A DNA stretch of 64,000 bases from Paenibacillus pinistramenti (GTDB taxonomy: Bacteria > Bacillota > Bacilli > Paenibacillales > Paenibacillaceae), in assembly GCF_005869875.1 (NCBI RefSeq), contig NZ_VAWG01000002.1, positions 1-64,000 of the forward strand, given 5' to 3'. The notes beneath the pieces are model-generated. The model made no database searches. It had not been told where the DNA came from and saw only the letters and a list, made by a program, of their open reading frames with translations. Both the position numbers and the translations under genes were made by a program. Positions 26,801 to 34,320 of this stretch are shown here, one piece after another; the first letter of the stretch is position 1; each line of letters begins with the position of its first letter.

Positions 26801-27301
26801 CAAACCTTTACTTTTCCTAGACAGCGGGTAGAGCCGTACCTGTGTCTGGCCGATTATTTGAAGCCTGTGGAAAGCGGAACAATGGATTACGTCGCTTTTA
26901 TGGTTGTTACTGCCGGAAGAGGAATCCGCGAGAAGTCAGAGGAATGGAAGCAGCAGGGCGATTATTTAAGATCACACGTGCTGCAGTCGACGGCCCTCGA
27001 AATGGCTGAAGGCATGGCAGAACGTCTTCATCATATGATCCGGGATACCTGGGGCTTCCCCGACCCGCAGGATATGACGATGAAACAGCGCCATGGCGCA
27101 CGCTATCAAGGGATCCGCGTGTCATTCGGCTATCCGGCATGTCCGGATTTGGAGATGCAGGAGCTGTTGTTTGCACTTATGAATCCGAAAGAAATTGGCG
27201 TGGAACTGACCGAAGGATATATGATGGAGCCTGAGGCTTCGGTATCCGCCATGGTGTTCAGCCATCCTGAAGCGCAATATTTTAATGTGGATAAAGCTTA
27301 A
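23864..27301 (+). CDS. metH: Cobalamin-dependent methionine synthase
   Basis: Transfers the methyl group of 5-methyltetrahydrofolate to homocysteine through cobalamin. The 1145-residue protein has all four modules: homocysteine-binding barrel (LDGAMGTMIQ at the start, zinc Cys pair in GGCCGTTPEHI near 300), pterin-binding barrel (about 345-600, GERTNVLGSRKF), B12 cap and binding domain (DVHDIGKNLV near 725, with the axial His), and the SAM-dependent reactivation domain (about 880-1145, RGIREKSEEWKQQGDY). TTG 23864 has AAGGGAGG 9 bases upstream; an in-frame ATG 23834 precedes that site and is less likely. No SAM riboswitch is visible in the 150-base leader. Confidence 0.97.
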   Translation: MNKPSLAERMKEKILILDGAMGTMIQQENLSPDDFGGEQLDGCNEMLVLTRPDVISRIHEQYLEAGADLLETNTFGATSVVLAEYDIPDKARELNTAAARLAVEAAKKYSTPEHPRYVAGAMGPTTKTLSVTGGVTFSELVASYEEQAAALIEAGVDALLLETSQDTLNVKAGSIGIRQAFSNTGITLPIMISGTIEPMGTTLAGQNIEAFYVSLEHLQPISIGLNCATGPEFMRDHIRTLSEMSKTAVSCYPNAGLPDENGHYHESPNSLARKIGAFAEQGWLNIAGGCCGTTPEHIKALSDELSAYKPRPITGGHPAAVSGIEPVYIESDNRPYMVGERTNVLGSRKFKRLIVEGKYEEASEIARAQVKNGAQVVDVCVQDPDRDETIDMEQFLELVVKKVKVPLMIDTTDPQVIDLALQYCQGKSIINSINLEDGEEKFEHVTPIIHKYGAAVVVGTIDERGQAITREDKLEVAKRSYDLLVHKYGLQAEDLIFDPLVFPVGTGDEQYIGSAKETVEGIRLIKQAMPECHTILGISNVSFGLPEAGREVLNSVFLYECTKAGLDYAIVNTEKVERYASIPEEERRLAEELIYNTNDETLAAFVAAFRNKKVEKKEKVMNLSLEERLASYVVEGTKEGLIPDLEEALGRYSALEIINGPLMAGMEEVGRLFNNNELIVAEVLQSAEVMKASVAYLEGFMEKNETSVKGKILLATVKGDVHDIGKNLVEIILSNNGYQIVNLGIKVPPESIIEACRKEKVDVIGLSGLLVKSAQQMVTTAQDLRSAGIDIPIMVGGAALTRKFTKTRIRPEYDGLVVYAKDAMDGLDLANKLTNPAAREKLRLDLEAEKESDKAQAEAAPLPELTRAVRSQISVDAPVYIPPDLEPHILKNYPLGHIIPYVNMQMLLGHHLGLKGNVEQLLNAGDSKAVQLKETVDQVMHEAVTKGLIQANAMYRFFPAQSRGNDVLIYDPNDLSKVLQTFTFPRQRVEPYLCLADYLKPVESGTMDYVAFMVVTAGRGIREKSEEWKQQGDYLRSHVLQSTALEMAEGMAERLHHMIRDTWGFPDPQDMTMKQRHGARYQGIRVSFGYPACPDLEMQELLFALMNPKEIGVELTEGYMMEPEASVSAMVFSHPEAQYFNVDKA

Positions 27302-27320
27302 TCTGGCCCTTGTGCGAACG

Positions 27321-27348
27321 ATCCCCCGGAGAAAGCGGGGGATTTTTT
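27321..27348 (+). terminator. Intrinsic terminator of metH
   Basis: ATCCCCC at 27321-27327 pairs with GGGGGAT at 27337-27343, followed by TTTTTT. Confidence 0.93.
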
Positions 27349-27396
27349 GCTGAGCGGTATGAAATATCGAATCCGAATAGAGAGAGGCGGCTGAGC

Positions 27397-28335
27397 ATGG
27401 AGCTGTATTTTATGGGAACAAATGCAGGAGTTCCTTCTCTGCAAAGAAATGTGACTTCGCTGGCGCTTCGAATGCTGGAAGAGAGACGCTCTTTCTGGCT
27501 GTTTGACTGCGGGGAAGGCACGCAGCATCAAGTGCTTCGTTCTCCGCTGCGGCTGAGCAAGCTGGAGAAGATTTTTATCACCCATCTGCACGGAGACCAT
27601 CTGTTTGGCCTGCCTGGTCTGCTGTCCAGCCGGTCGAATCAGGGGGGAGACACGCCGCTGACGGTGTATGGCCCAAAAGGGCTAAAATCCTTTATTGATC
27701 TTACGCTGGGCATCAGCGAATCGCGGATTAATTACGAGCTGACCGTGCATGAGCATGAAGGCGGTGTCCTGTTTGAGGATGAGACCTTCCGTGTGGAGTC
27801 GGCGCTGCTTGAGCACCGGATTGACAGCTATGGTTACCGGATTATCGAGAAAGACCGGCCGGGCAAGCTGAATTTCGAAATCTTGAAGAAGCACGGGATT
27901 AAACCGGGGCCATTATACGGCAAGCTTAAAAAGGGTGAGAACATCGTCACCGAGCAGGGGACGGTTGTGCGATCCTCTGAAGTGCTTGGTCAACCCAAGA
28001 AAGGGCGGATCGTAACGATCCTTGGAGATACCCGTCCTTGTCAGGCGGCTGTCGAGCTTGCCCGTGATGCAGATATGCTGGTACATGAGGCAACGTTCTT
28101 GCATGAGCTGAGCAAGACCGCCTACGAATATCATCACAGCACGGCTGTACAGGCGGCGGAAGAGGCTAAGGCAGCTGGAGTTTATGAGATGTTTATGACC
28201 CACTTCAGCTCCCGGTACAAAGATGAAGACCAGCTGGCTCCGCTGCTGGAGGAGGCCCAGGCTATTTTTCCAAATTCGCATTTAGCTGTAGAGCATGTCC
28301 TGTATCCGATCCATAAGCGCCCGGAGAAGCAGTGA
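27397..28335 (+). CDS. rnz: Ribonuclease Z
   Basis: Metallo-beta-lactamase-fold endonuclease that trims tRNA 3' ends. The 312-residue protein shows MELYFMGTNAGVPS, FDCGEGTQHQ, the zinc motif THLHGDHLFGLPG near residue 62, the exosite region GPLYGKLKKGE, ILGDTRP, HEATFLHEL and MTHFSSRY. Start ATG 27397 lies after AGAGAGGCGG and downstream of the metH terminator; upstream in-frame codons overlap that hairpin. It is probably monocistronic. Confidence 0.97.
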   Translation: MELYFMGTNAGVPSLQRNVTSLALRMLEERRSFWLFDCGEGTQHQVLRSPLRLSKLEKIFITHLHGDHLFGLPGLLSSRSNQGGDTPLTVYGPKGLKSFIDLTLGISESRINYELTVHEHEGGVLFEDETFRVESALLEHRIDSYGYRIIEKDRPGKLNFEILKKHGIKPGPLYGKLKKGENIVTEQGTVVRSSEVLGQPKKGRIVTILGDTRPCQAAVELARDADMLVHEATFLHELSKTAYEYHHSTAVQAAEEAKAAGVYEMFMTHFSSRYKDEDQLAPLLEEAQAIFPNSHLAVEHVLYPIHKRPEKQ

Positions 28336-28628
28336 CCGGATAAGCATTACATTCTTTAAGCGTAAAATTATTTTCCGGGAAAGCGCAGGAAGTGACAGAC
28401 TCTAGCAAAGTTTTGCCCGGTCCTTTCGCTCTGCAGCTGCAGCATTCGCTTGAGTTCGACTCTGTTTCGATAAACTTCTGCCGGGCTTGTCTAAATTCGA
28501 ACCGGGATTATGTGCCGGAACTTCGCGGGGGATTTGCCATTCCCATCATTTTATGACTACAATAATACGAATGCGGCAGCTGACATGGCGGCATTCCATA
28601 CATATTTGTTTCTAAGGAAGTGACCACC
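28336..28628. other. Gene-free spacer between rnz and the HAD-IIA gene
   Basis: About 293 bases. I see no convincing reading frame with a ribosome binding site. CCGGG/CCCGG segments could form weak stems, but none has a T run. A TACAATAAT string near 28557 could be a -10 element for the next gene. Confidence 0.5.
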
Positions 28629-29429
28629 ATGAATTTGAGATGGAAGGGTTTCTTGATCGATTTGGACGGCACCCTTTATCATGGTTCACAGATGGTTCCC
28701 GGAGCAGACGAACTAATAGGTGAACTTAACCGGCAAAATATTCCCTTCTTATTTGTGACGAACAATTCTTCGCGGACGCCATCCGAAGTGGCAGAAAGCT
28801 TGCGGGTGATGGGCATTCCAGCTCTGCCGGAACAGGTCTGTACTTCGGCGGTTGGCGCCGCCAGGCATTTGGCTGATAAAGACCCTGGGGCAAGAGTTGC
28901 CGTCGTCGGCGAGCATGGATTGTTAACGGCATTAATAGAAGCCGGACTGGTAATCACGGAAGAGCATCCGGACTATGTGGTACAGGGAATCGACCGTCAA
29001 TTCAATTATGAAACCCTGCGCAAGGCGGCCGAGTGGATTACAGGCGGTGCAGCCTACATTTTGACCAATCCGGATTTGCTTCTTCCCGGCCAGAACGGAT
29101 TATCTCCAGGGGCAGGGACTCTATCCGCAGCGATTCAGGCTGCAACGGGCATCAAACCAGTGACGATCGGGAAACCGGAATCCATCCTGATGCTGCAGGC
29201 GATCGAACGTCTGGGGCTTACGGCAGCTGAAACGGCTGTAATCGGTGATAATATGCTTACTGATATTGGGGCAGGCAAAAATGCCGGATGCGGCACTATT
29301 CTTACGTTAACCGGAGTTACAACGGAACAGAACTTAAATCATTATAAGGAATTGACAGGTCATTCACCTGATGAAATATTCAAGGATTTATATGAGCTGA
29401 TTTCTGCTCTTCAAGGAAAGGAAAGATGA
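28629..29429 (+). CDS. HAD-IIA phosphatase (NagD/YutF-like)
   Basis: A 266-residue HAD phosphatase of subfamily IIA. Motif I is FLIDLDGTLYHG near residue 9; the motif II region FLFVTNNSSRTPSEVAE is characteristic of NagD/YutF proteins; the cap domain sits between them and motif III (TIGKPESILM), and motif IV is VIGDNMLTDIGAG. Likely a general phosphatase on sugar phosphates or nucleotides. ATG 28629 has AGGAAG 8 bases upstream. Only 3 bases separate it from the glycosylase gene. Confidence 0.9.
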   Translation: MNLRWKGFLIDLDGTLYHGSQMVPGADELIGELNRQNIPFLFVTNNSSRTPSEVAESLRVMGIPALPEQVCTSAVGAARHLADKDPGARVAVVGEHGLLTALIEAGLVITEEHPDYVVQGIDRQFNYETLRKAAEWITGGAAYILTNPDLLLPGQNGLSPGAGTLSAAIQAATGIKPVTIGKPESILMLQAIERLGLTAAETAVIGDNMLTDIGAGKNAGCGTILTLTGVTTEQNLNHYKELTGHSPDEIFKDLYELISALQGKER

Positions 29430-29432
29430 ATT

Positions 29433-30248
29433 ATGCCGGAATGGCCGGAAATGGAAAATTACCGCAGCCTGCTGTCAGCGCTGCTGCTTGATAAAGAAAT
29501 CAGCGGTGTTGTGATCAACCGCGAGAAATCCGTGAATCTGGAGCCTGAAGTGTTCGGGCAGGAGCTGATCGGCAGAAAGATTATTTTTGTGGAACGCAGA
29601 GCCAAATATTTGATCTTTCACTTGAATAACGGCCGGCGGCTGCTGCTTCATCTCATGCTGGGCGGACTCCTGTATTTCGGGAATGACAAAGACAAGCCAA
29701 AGCGGAATACGCAGGTGGAGATTCAGTTTGGAGACCAAACCCTGTATTTTATCGGGTTAAGATTAGGTTATCTGCATCTGCTGACAGCCAAACAAACTGA
29801 AGAAGTGCTGTCTGAGCTGGGGCCTGAGCTTCTGGACCGGCGCATGAATGAAGAGAAGTTTGTGAAGCTGCTTTCAGGCCGGAAGGGCATGCTCAAAACG
29901 ACGCTGGTTAATCAGAACATCGTGGCCGGCATCGGTAACTGTTATGCAGATGAAATTGCTTTTGCGGCAGAGCTTCGTCCTGATGTCAAATTGCAGGAGC
30001 TGGATGAACAGGATTTGATCCGTCTTTACAAAGCCGTCAGGGACGTTCTGATGGATGCTGCCGAGCACGGCGGATACATGGAGCTGCCATTGACTGCAGA
30101 TGACAAGCTGACAGGAGGATATAACGACCTGTGCAAGGTGTATGACCGCGAAGGAGAAAGCTGTGTCCGCTGCGGACACCCGATTGTAAAGACTGAACTT
30201 GCTTCACGCAAAGCCTTCTACTGCGCTGACTGCCAGCATGGAAAATAA
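29433..30248 (+). CDS. Fpg/Nei family DNA glycosylase
   Basis: Base-excision repair glycosylase/AP lyase of 271 residues. It starts MPEWPEMENY: the catalytic Pro2 and Glu3 are present, but the family's PELPE is PEWPE. It has the helix-two-turn-helix segment NIVAGIGNCYADEIAF and a C-terminal zinc finger with four Cys (CVRCGH and CADC). Residues that fix the choice between oxidised purines (MutM) and pyrimidines (Nei) are not clear to me, so I give no symbol. It overlaps the endonuclease IV gene by 11 bases. Confidence 0.9.
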   Translation: MPEWPEMENYRSLLSALLLDKEISGVVINREKSVNLEPEVFGQELIGRKIIFVERRAKYLIFHLNNGRRLLLHLMLGGLLYFGNDKDKPKRNTQVEIQFGDQTLYFIGLRLGYLHLLTAKQTEEVLSELGPELLDRRMNEEKFVKLLSGRKGMLKTTLVNQNIVAGIGNCYADEIAFAAELRPDVKLQELDEQDLIRLYKAVRDVLMDAAEHGGYMELPLTADDKLTGGYNDLCKVYDREGESCVRCGHPIVKTELASRKAFYCADCQHGK

Positions 30249-31098
30249 CCAGCCGGTCCGCATAGGCGCTCACTACAGCATTCGAAACGGCTATACCGGA
30301 GCGGCTAAAGCGGCGCTGGCTCAGGGAGCGGGAGCTTTTCAATATTTTCCGAAGAATCCGAGAAGCCTTGGGGTCAAAGACTGGAATAGAAAGGATGCCG
30401 GGCTATGCAAAACCTTTTGCGCCGAGCATGGCCTGATATCGGTTGCGCACACACCCTATCCAAGTAATCTTGCCTTGAGTGAGGAAGAGGACGGCTCTTT
30501 ATTTCACAAAACTGTCGCCTCCCTGCGGAATGATCTGGAGATTGCTGAGGCTTGCGGTTCGAAGGGAATTGTTGTTCATTTTGGTATATATAAGAAAAGT
30601 AACCCCTTACAAGGTTATAAAAATATTATACAATGTGTAAATAGGATTCTATCCGACTGGAAGGGGCAGGCCAAGCTGCTGCTGGAGAATCAGGCCGGAA
30701 ACCACGGCGATATGGGGATGACGATTGAAGAGCTGCTGCAGATCAGAAAGCTCTGTCTGAACCCGGAGCTGGTTGGGTTTTGTTTCGATACCTGTCACGC
30801 TTATGCCGCCGGAATTTGGTCCGGTGCCGGAGATCATGATTTCTGGGAGAAAGCAGGAAGCCTGGGGTTTTGGGATTTCGTCGAATGTGTTCATTTGAAC
30901 GACTCGGTGTATCCGGCTGGAAGCCGCAAGGACAGGCACGCCAGAGTGGGTCAGGGATACATCGGGGAGGAAGCGTTGACCCAATTTACGGAAATTGCAG
31001 AGCTTGGCGGGAAACCGCTGATTATGGAAACAGAGGCGGGGCCTGACCTAACCTACCGGGAGGATATAGATCTTGTAAGCGGTTGGGCGTCCATCTGA
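30238..31098 (+). CDS. nfo: Endonuclease IV-like AP endonuclease
   Basis: TIM-barrel AP endonuclease of 286 residues. The family's zinc ligands can be placed: RIGAHYSI, VAHTPYPSNL, VVHFGIY, LLENQAG, CFDTCHAYAAG, DRHARVGQGYIG and METEAG. It would cut abasic sites left by glycosylases such as its upstream neighbour. ATG 30238 lies inside the glycosylase gene's last codons, so the two are probably translationally coupled. The sequence is shorter and more divergent than classical Nfo, but the metal set appears complete. Confidence 0.85.
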   Translation: MENNQPVRIGAHYSIRNGYTGAAKAALAQGAGAFQYFPKNPRSLGVKDWNRKDAGLCKTFCAEHGLISVAHTPYPSNLALSEEEDGSLFHKTVASLRNDLEIAEACGSKGIVVHFGIYKKSNPLQGYKNIIQCVNRILSDWKGQAKLLLENQAGNHGDMGMTIEELLQIRKLCLNPELVGFCFDTCHAYAAGIWSGAGDHDFWEKAGSLGFWDFVECVHLNDSVYPAGSRKDRHARVGQGYIGEEALTQFTEIAELGGKPLIMETEAGPDLTYREDIDLVSGWASI

Positions 31099-31137
31099 CC
31101 GCAAGGCAGGCAATAACGAGGGAAAGGAAGAACGGAT

Positions 31138-31482
31138 TTGATTCATTTATATATGGATGATTTGCGCCGTTGTCCGACTGGTTTTGTACTTGCGCGTACG
31201 GGGCAGGAATGTCTGGATATCCTGCGTGAGATGGAAGTGGATATTTTGTCTCTTGATTATGACATGGGTCCTGATGAGATGACCGGCGCCGAAGTGGTGG
31301 CTGTGATGGTCAATGAGGGGCTTTATGCCAAGGAAATCTATCTGCACACTTCGAGTCTGTATGGCCGGAACAGCATGTATGAAATGCTTTATACAAATAA
31401 GCCGGAGCATGTGATTCTGCACAGCTGTCCGGTTCCATTCGAACGGCTTGATGAAATTGAGTTAGAACACGAGAAGAAGTAA
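31138..31482 (+). CDS. Receiver-like small protein (cyclic-phosphate-processing receiver domain type)
   Basis: A 114-residue single-domain protein: HLYMDDLRRCP, LARTGQECLDIL, ILSLDYDMG, EIYLHTSS. The alternating strand/helix layout and the Asp-Asp and LSLDYD motifs are receiver-like. I recall this type as the cyclic-phosphate-processing receiver domain, which comparative work linked to RNA-end processing; that is a prediction. It starts at TTG 31138 after GGAAAGGAAG. It has no output domain. It lies between an AP endonuclease and an RNA methyltransferase gene. Confidence 0.7.
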   Translation: MIHLYMDDLRRCPTGFVLARTGQECLDILREMEVDILSLDYDMGPDEMTGAEVVAVMVNEGLYAKEIYLHTSSLYGRNSMYEMLYTNKPEHVILHSCPVPFERLDEIELEHEKK

Positions 31483-31533
31483 GGATTGAGTATTTGCGCA
31501 TCTGCAGGTGCCGCCAGGAGGAAACGAGTTTAT

Positions 31534-32667
31534 ATGAATAAGGAATTGCAAGACCGGCAGACTGGGGATACAGGAGCGGAGACAGACAGTAGGGCGACAT
31601 CGTCGCGGTGGATCTGCACGTCCAATCACGGCTTCTTCCCCTATGCCCAAGAAGAGCTTCGCCGTAAATTCGGTTCTCTGAAGAGCCAGGTGCTGGAATC
31701 GGGCGAGGTTGGTTTGGTGACGCTGCCGGCCGGGACTGAGCAGGTGCTGGAGCAGCTGCAAGGAGAGCCGCCTATGTTTCTCAGGCATCTATTTCCGGTA
31801 CAAACAGAGGTTAAGCTGGAGCCTGGGGATACACCGCACGCTCTGCTGGACAGAACTGTAGAAGCTGCCAAGCAGCAATTGCTTAGCAGATTAAAGAATC
31901 AGGAATCTCTCCCTCAGGAAAATGAAGGGCTTGCTGCAGCCGTTCAAGTCAGAAAAAGCGGGGAAAGCCTCTGGGCAGGCAGTGCCCTCGAGCTCAAAGA
32001 GGAAATTGAGACCCGGTGGTGCGATGCTTCCCCCGGCTTGCGTTTTGTTTCGCGCGATGCTGACCTGGTGCTGTCCGTGTTTGCCGGTGAGGAGAGCCTT
32101 TATGCCGGAATATCCGCTCCTTCCGAGAATTTATCGGACTGGAATGGCGGAGCTATTCGGTTTCAGCGTGAAGAAGGCCAAATATCGAGAGCGAAATTCA
32201 AGCTCCTTGAAGCGGAACGTGTATTTGAGATTGATTTTGCCGGGTTTAAGCACGCGCTGGACATCGGTGCCGCTCCGGGCGGCTGGACGTCTTTTCTGCT
32301 GGATCGAGGGTTGTCGGTTACGGCAGTGGATCCCGCCGAGATGAATGCCGAGCTGCTCAGAAATCCGCGCTTGACGTATCTTAAGAAAAATGCGGACAGT
32401 GTCTCGTTTGGCAGCAGAGAATTTGACCTTCTGGTCTGCGATATGAGCTGGAGTCCCAAGCTGACTGCAAAAATGGTCATCAACCTGCTGGACAGTCTGG
32501 CGCCAGGCGGTACCGCTGTGGTGACGATCAAGCTGCTGAGCAAGAAACCGCTGGCTCTAATCAAGGAGATTATTGCTATGTATACCGATGCCCGGCTCCA
32601 GGTAATCCGCGCCAAGCAGCTGTTTCACAACCGGGATGAAATTACGTTATACATGATTAAATATTAA
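31534..32667 (+). CDS. FtsJ/RlmM-like RNA 2'-O-methyltransferase
   Basis: A 377-residue methyltransferase. The N-terminal half (about 20-190) is divergent and may be a THUMP-like RNA-binding region. The C-terminal half is a Rossmann methyltransferase with SAM motif DIGAAPGGWTSFLLDRG near 245 and a full FtsJ-type K-D-K-E tetrad: Lys in SRAKFKLLEA, Asp in VCDMSW, Lys in TVVTIKL-like VVTIKLLS and Glu in RDEITLYM. RlmM (23S rRNA C2498) is the best-known relative of this layout, but the target here is not known. ATG 31534 follows GGAGG by 11 bases. Confidence 0.85.
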   Translation: MNKELQDRQTGDTGAETDSRATSSRWICTSNHGFFPYAQEELRRKFGSLKSQVLESGEVGLVTLPAGTEQVLEQLQGEPPMFLRHLFPVQTEVKLEPGDTPHALLDRTVEAAKQQLLSRLKNQESLPQENEGLAAAVQVRKSGESLWAGSALELKEEIETRWCDASPGLRFVSRDADLVLSVFAGEESLYAGISAPSENLSDWNGGAIRFQREEGQISRAKFKLLEAERVFEIDFAGFKHALDIGAAPGGWTSFLLDRGLSVTAVDPAEMNAELLRNPRLTYLKKNADSVSFGSREFDLLVCDMSWSPKLTAKMVINLLDSLAPGGTAVVTIKLLSKKPLALIKEIIAMYTDARLQVIRAKQLFHNRDEITLYMIKY

Positions 32668-32706
32668 CGTTATTAATTAAGCTTATTTCTATTTTGAAAA
32701 AAATCC

Positions 32707-32736
32707 TTTACATCGCACAGGTTCTCGCTTTATAAT
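32707..32736 (+). promoter_or_regulatory. Promoter of the kinase/Tad-like operon
   Basis: TTTACA at 32707-32712 and TATAAT at 32731-32736 are 18 bases apart. Transcription would begin near 32743, which is upstream of the terminator-like leader hairpin. Confidence 0.75.
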
Positions 32737-32761
32737 GATTCCAAAAATATACAATTGATAC

Positions 32762-32827
32762 AAGGGAAAGCATCCCAATTCAAGACCTCTTTCTGGGTCT
32801 CGGGTTGGCGGCTTTCCCTTTTTTGTT
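32762..32827 (+). promoter_or_regulatory. Terminator-like leader hairpin (possible attenuator) before the kinase gene
   Basis: AAGGGAAAGC at 32762-32771 pairs with GGCTTTCCCTT, followed by a T run; inside are a CCAA/TTGG pairing and AGACC/GGTCT. The element lies between promoter (TATAAT 32731) and the start codon (32848). The right arm's CCTTT can also pair with AAAGG of the ribosome binding site at about 32834. This layout fits an attenuator or riboswitch expression platform, but no known ligand motif is recognised. Confidence 0.6.
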
Positions 32828-32847
32828 GTGCGAAAGGAGTGAAACAG

Positions 32848-34311
32848 ATGGCTCAAATGCCGGATTTATTGGAACCAGGGGCGCTGCTGGGGGACAGATA
32901 TACAATTGCGCGCCATACAGGGAGCGGAGGAAGCAGTCATGTCTATGTGGCTAACGACCTGAAGCTGCCGGGCAAGGTTTGGGCGGTTAAGCAGACCCTC
33001 ACGGCAGCGGAGGGAATCAGCCGGATGGAGGAAGAGGCAGGCATGCTGATCGCGCTGGATCATCCGAGACTGCCGAGGATCGTAGATTTTTTTATACAGG
33101 ATGAAGCTGCATTTCTGGTGATGGACTACGTGGAAGGAGTGACGCTGGAAGATTATTTGCAGAAGAGCAGGGCTGTCAGTGAAGCTCAGCTGCTCCGCAT
33201 TGCCGATCAGGTGTGTGAGGGGCTTCATTATCTGCACACCAGGGAACCGCCCATTATTTACAGGGATTTAAAGCCGTCCAACCTGATGGTCGAACAAAGC
33301 GGAGAAATCCGGTTCGTCGATTTTGGAACAGCCAGGGCGTACAAGCCCCAGTTATCCGAGGACACGATCCAGCTTGGCACCGTGGGCTTTGCAGCCCCGG
33401 AGCAATATTTAGGACTTCAAAGCGATCCCAGAACGGACATGTATGCATTAGGTGCCATTATGCTCTATCTTGCCTCGAACGGAAAATATACGCAGTGGCC
33501 TAAAGAAGGCGGCTTACCTGGAAGCAGGGAGATATCGCCGGAATTAACAAGAATTATCCGGAAGCTGCTCAGCTACGAACCGGGAGACAGATTTCAATCA
33601 GCACGCGAAGTGCAGGAGGAACTGCACCGGCTAAGTTCTTTTCCAGCTGGTTTTGTCCGGGTGAACGAGGTTTCCAAAAGGCCAGTCGTTGTAGCGGTTA
33701 CCGGGGCAGTACCGGGCGTGGGCGTTACGCATTTTTCGCTGATGCTGGCACACGCGCTGGCAGGGCTGTTTCCAAAAATCACATATGTTGACTGGAACGC
33801 TCGTTCTTCCGCTTTCGCGGGTCTTCTGGCCCTGTCCAGTTATTCAGGTTCCTTGGCTGACAGCTTTGAAATGCGCTCGGTAACCTACCACAAGAAACCG
33901 TCCAGGGCGGAATGGCTGCAGATTCTGGGCTCAGGCAGCAGAATGATCATTATGGACTTGGGGGTCGATATGGATAAGGACGGATTAGAAGAGTTCGCCC
34001 GCTCGGATCTTCAATTGGTTGTGCTCCCGGCTTCAGTTTGGAGAAGGAAAGAGATTGAGCAGTGCAGCAGCCGGCTGGCTGCTTATCCGGGAAGACACAG
34101 GAAGTATATAGTTCCGCTGGCGGATCAGTATGGAGTTCAACAGATCGGCAGGCTGCTTAAAGGCTCAAAGGTTTACGGACTGCCGGCGGAGCCTGATCCT
34201 TTTAACCCGGGAGAAGGAACAGTTGAGCTGGCACGGCGCATATGTGAAGGGGTGCTTCCAAACAAGCAGCGATCCGGAAGGTGGATGCCGGGATGGCTGA
34301 AGATCAGATAA
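32848..34311 (+). CDS. Serine/threonine protein kinase fused to a CpaE/MinD-like domain
   Basis: A 487-residue fusion. Residues about 16-265 are a Hanks-type kinase: Gly loop GSGGSSHV, ATP-binding Lys48 in WAVKQ, catalytic loop YRDLKPSNLM, FVDFGTAR, AAPEQYLG; the essential residues are present. Residues about 280-487 look like a CpaE/MinD-type ATPase fold: VVAVTGAVPGVGVTHFSLML is a Walker A-like turn lacking the P-loop lysine, and MIIMDLGVDMD resembles its Walker B strand. No TM or extracellular sensor is seen. AAAGGAG precedes ATG 32848. It heads a tight operon of Tad-like genes, so it may regulate or localise that machine by phosphorylation. Confidence 0.88.
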   Translation: MAQMPDLLEPGALLGDRYTIARHTGSGGSSHVYVANDLKLPGKVWAVKQTLTAAEGISRMEEEAGMLIALDHPRLPRIVDFFIQDEAAFLVMDYVEGVTLEDYLQKSRAVSEAQLLRIADQVCEGLHYLHTREPPIIYRDLKPSNLMVEQSGEIRFVDFGTARAYKPQLSEDTIQLGTVGFAAPEQYLGLQSDPRTDMYALGAIMLYLASNGKYTQWPKEGGLPGSREISPELTRIIRKLLSYEPGDRFQSAREVQEELHRLSSFPAGFVRVNEVSKRPVVVAVTGAVPGVGVTHFSLMLAHALAGLFPKITYVDWNARSSAFAGLLALSSYSGSLADSFEMRSVTYHKKPSRAEWLQILGSGSRMIIMDLGVDMDKDGLEEFARSDLQLVVLPASVWRRKEIEQCSSRLAAYPGRHRKYIVPLADQYGVQQIGRLLKGSKVYGLPAEPDPFNPGEGTVELARRICEGVLPNKQRSGRWMPGWLKIR

Positions 34312-34320
34312 CCGGGAATT

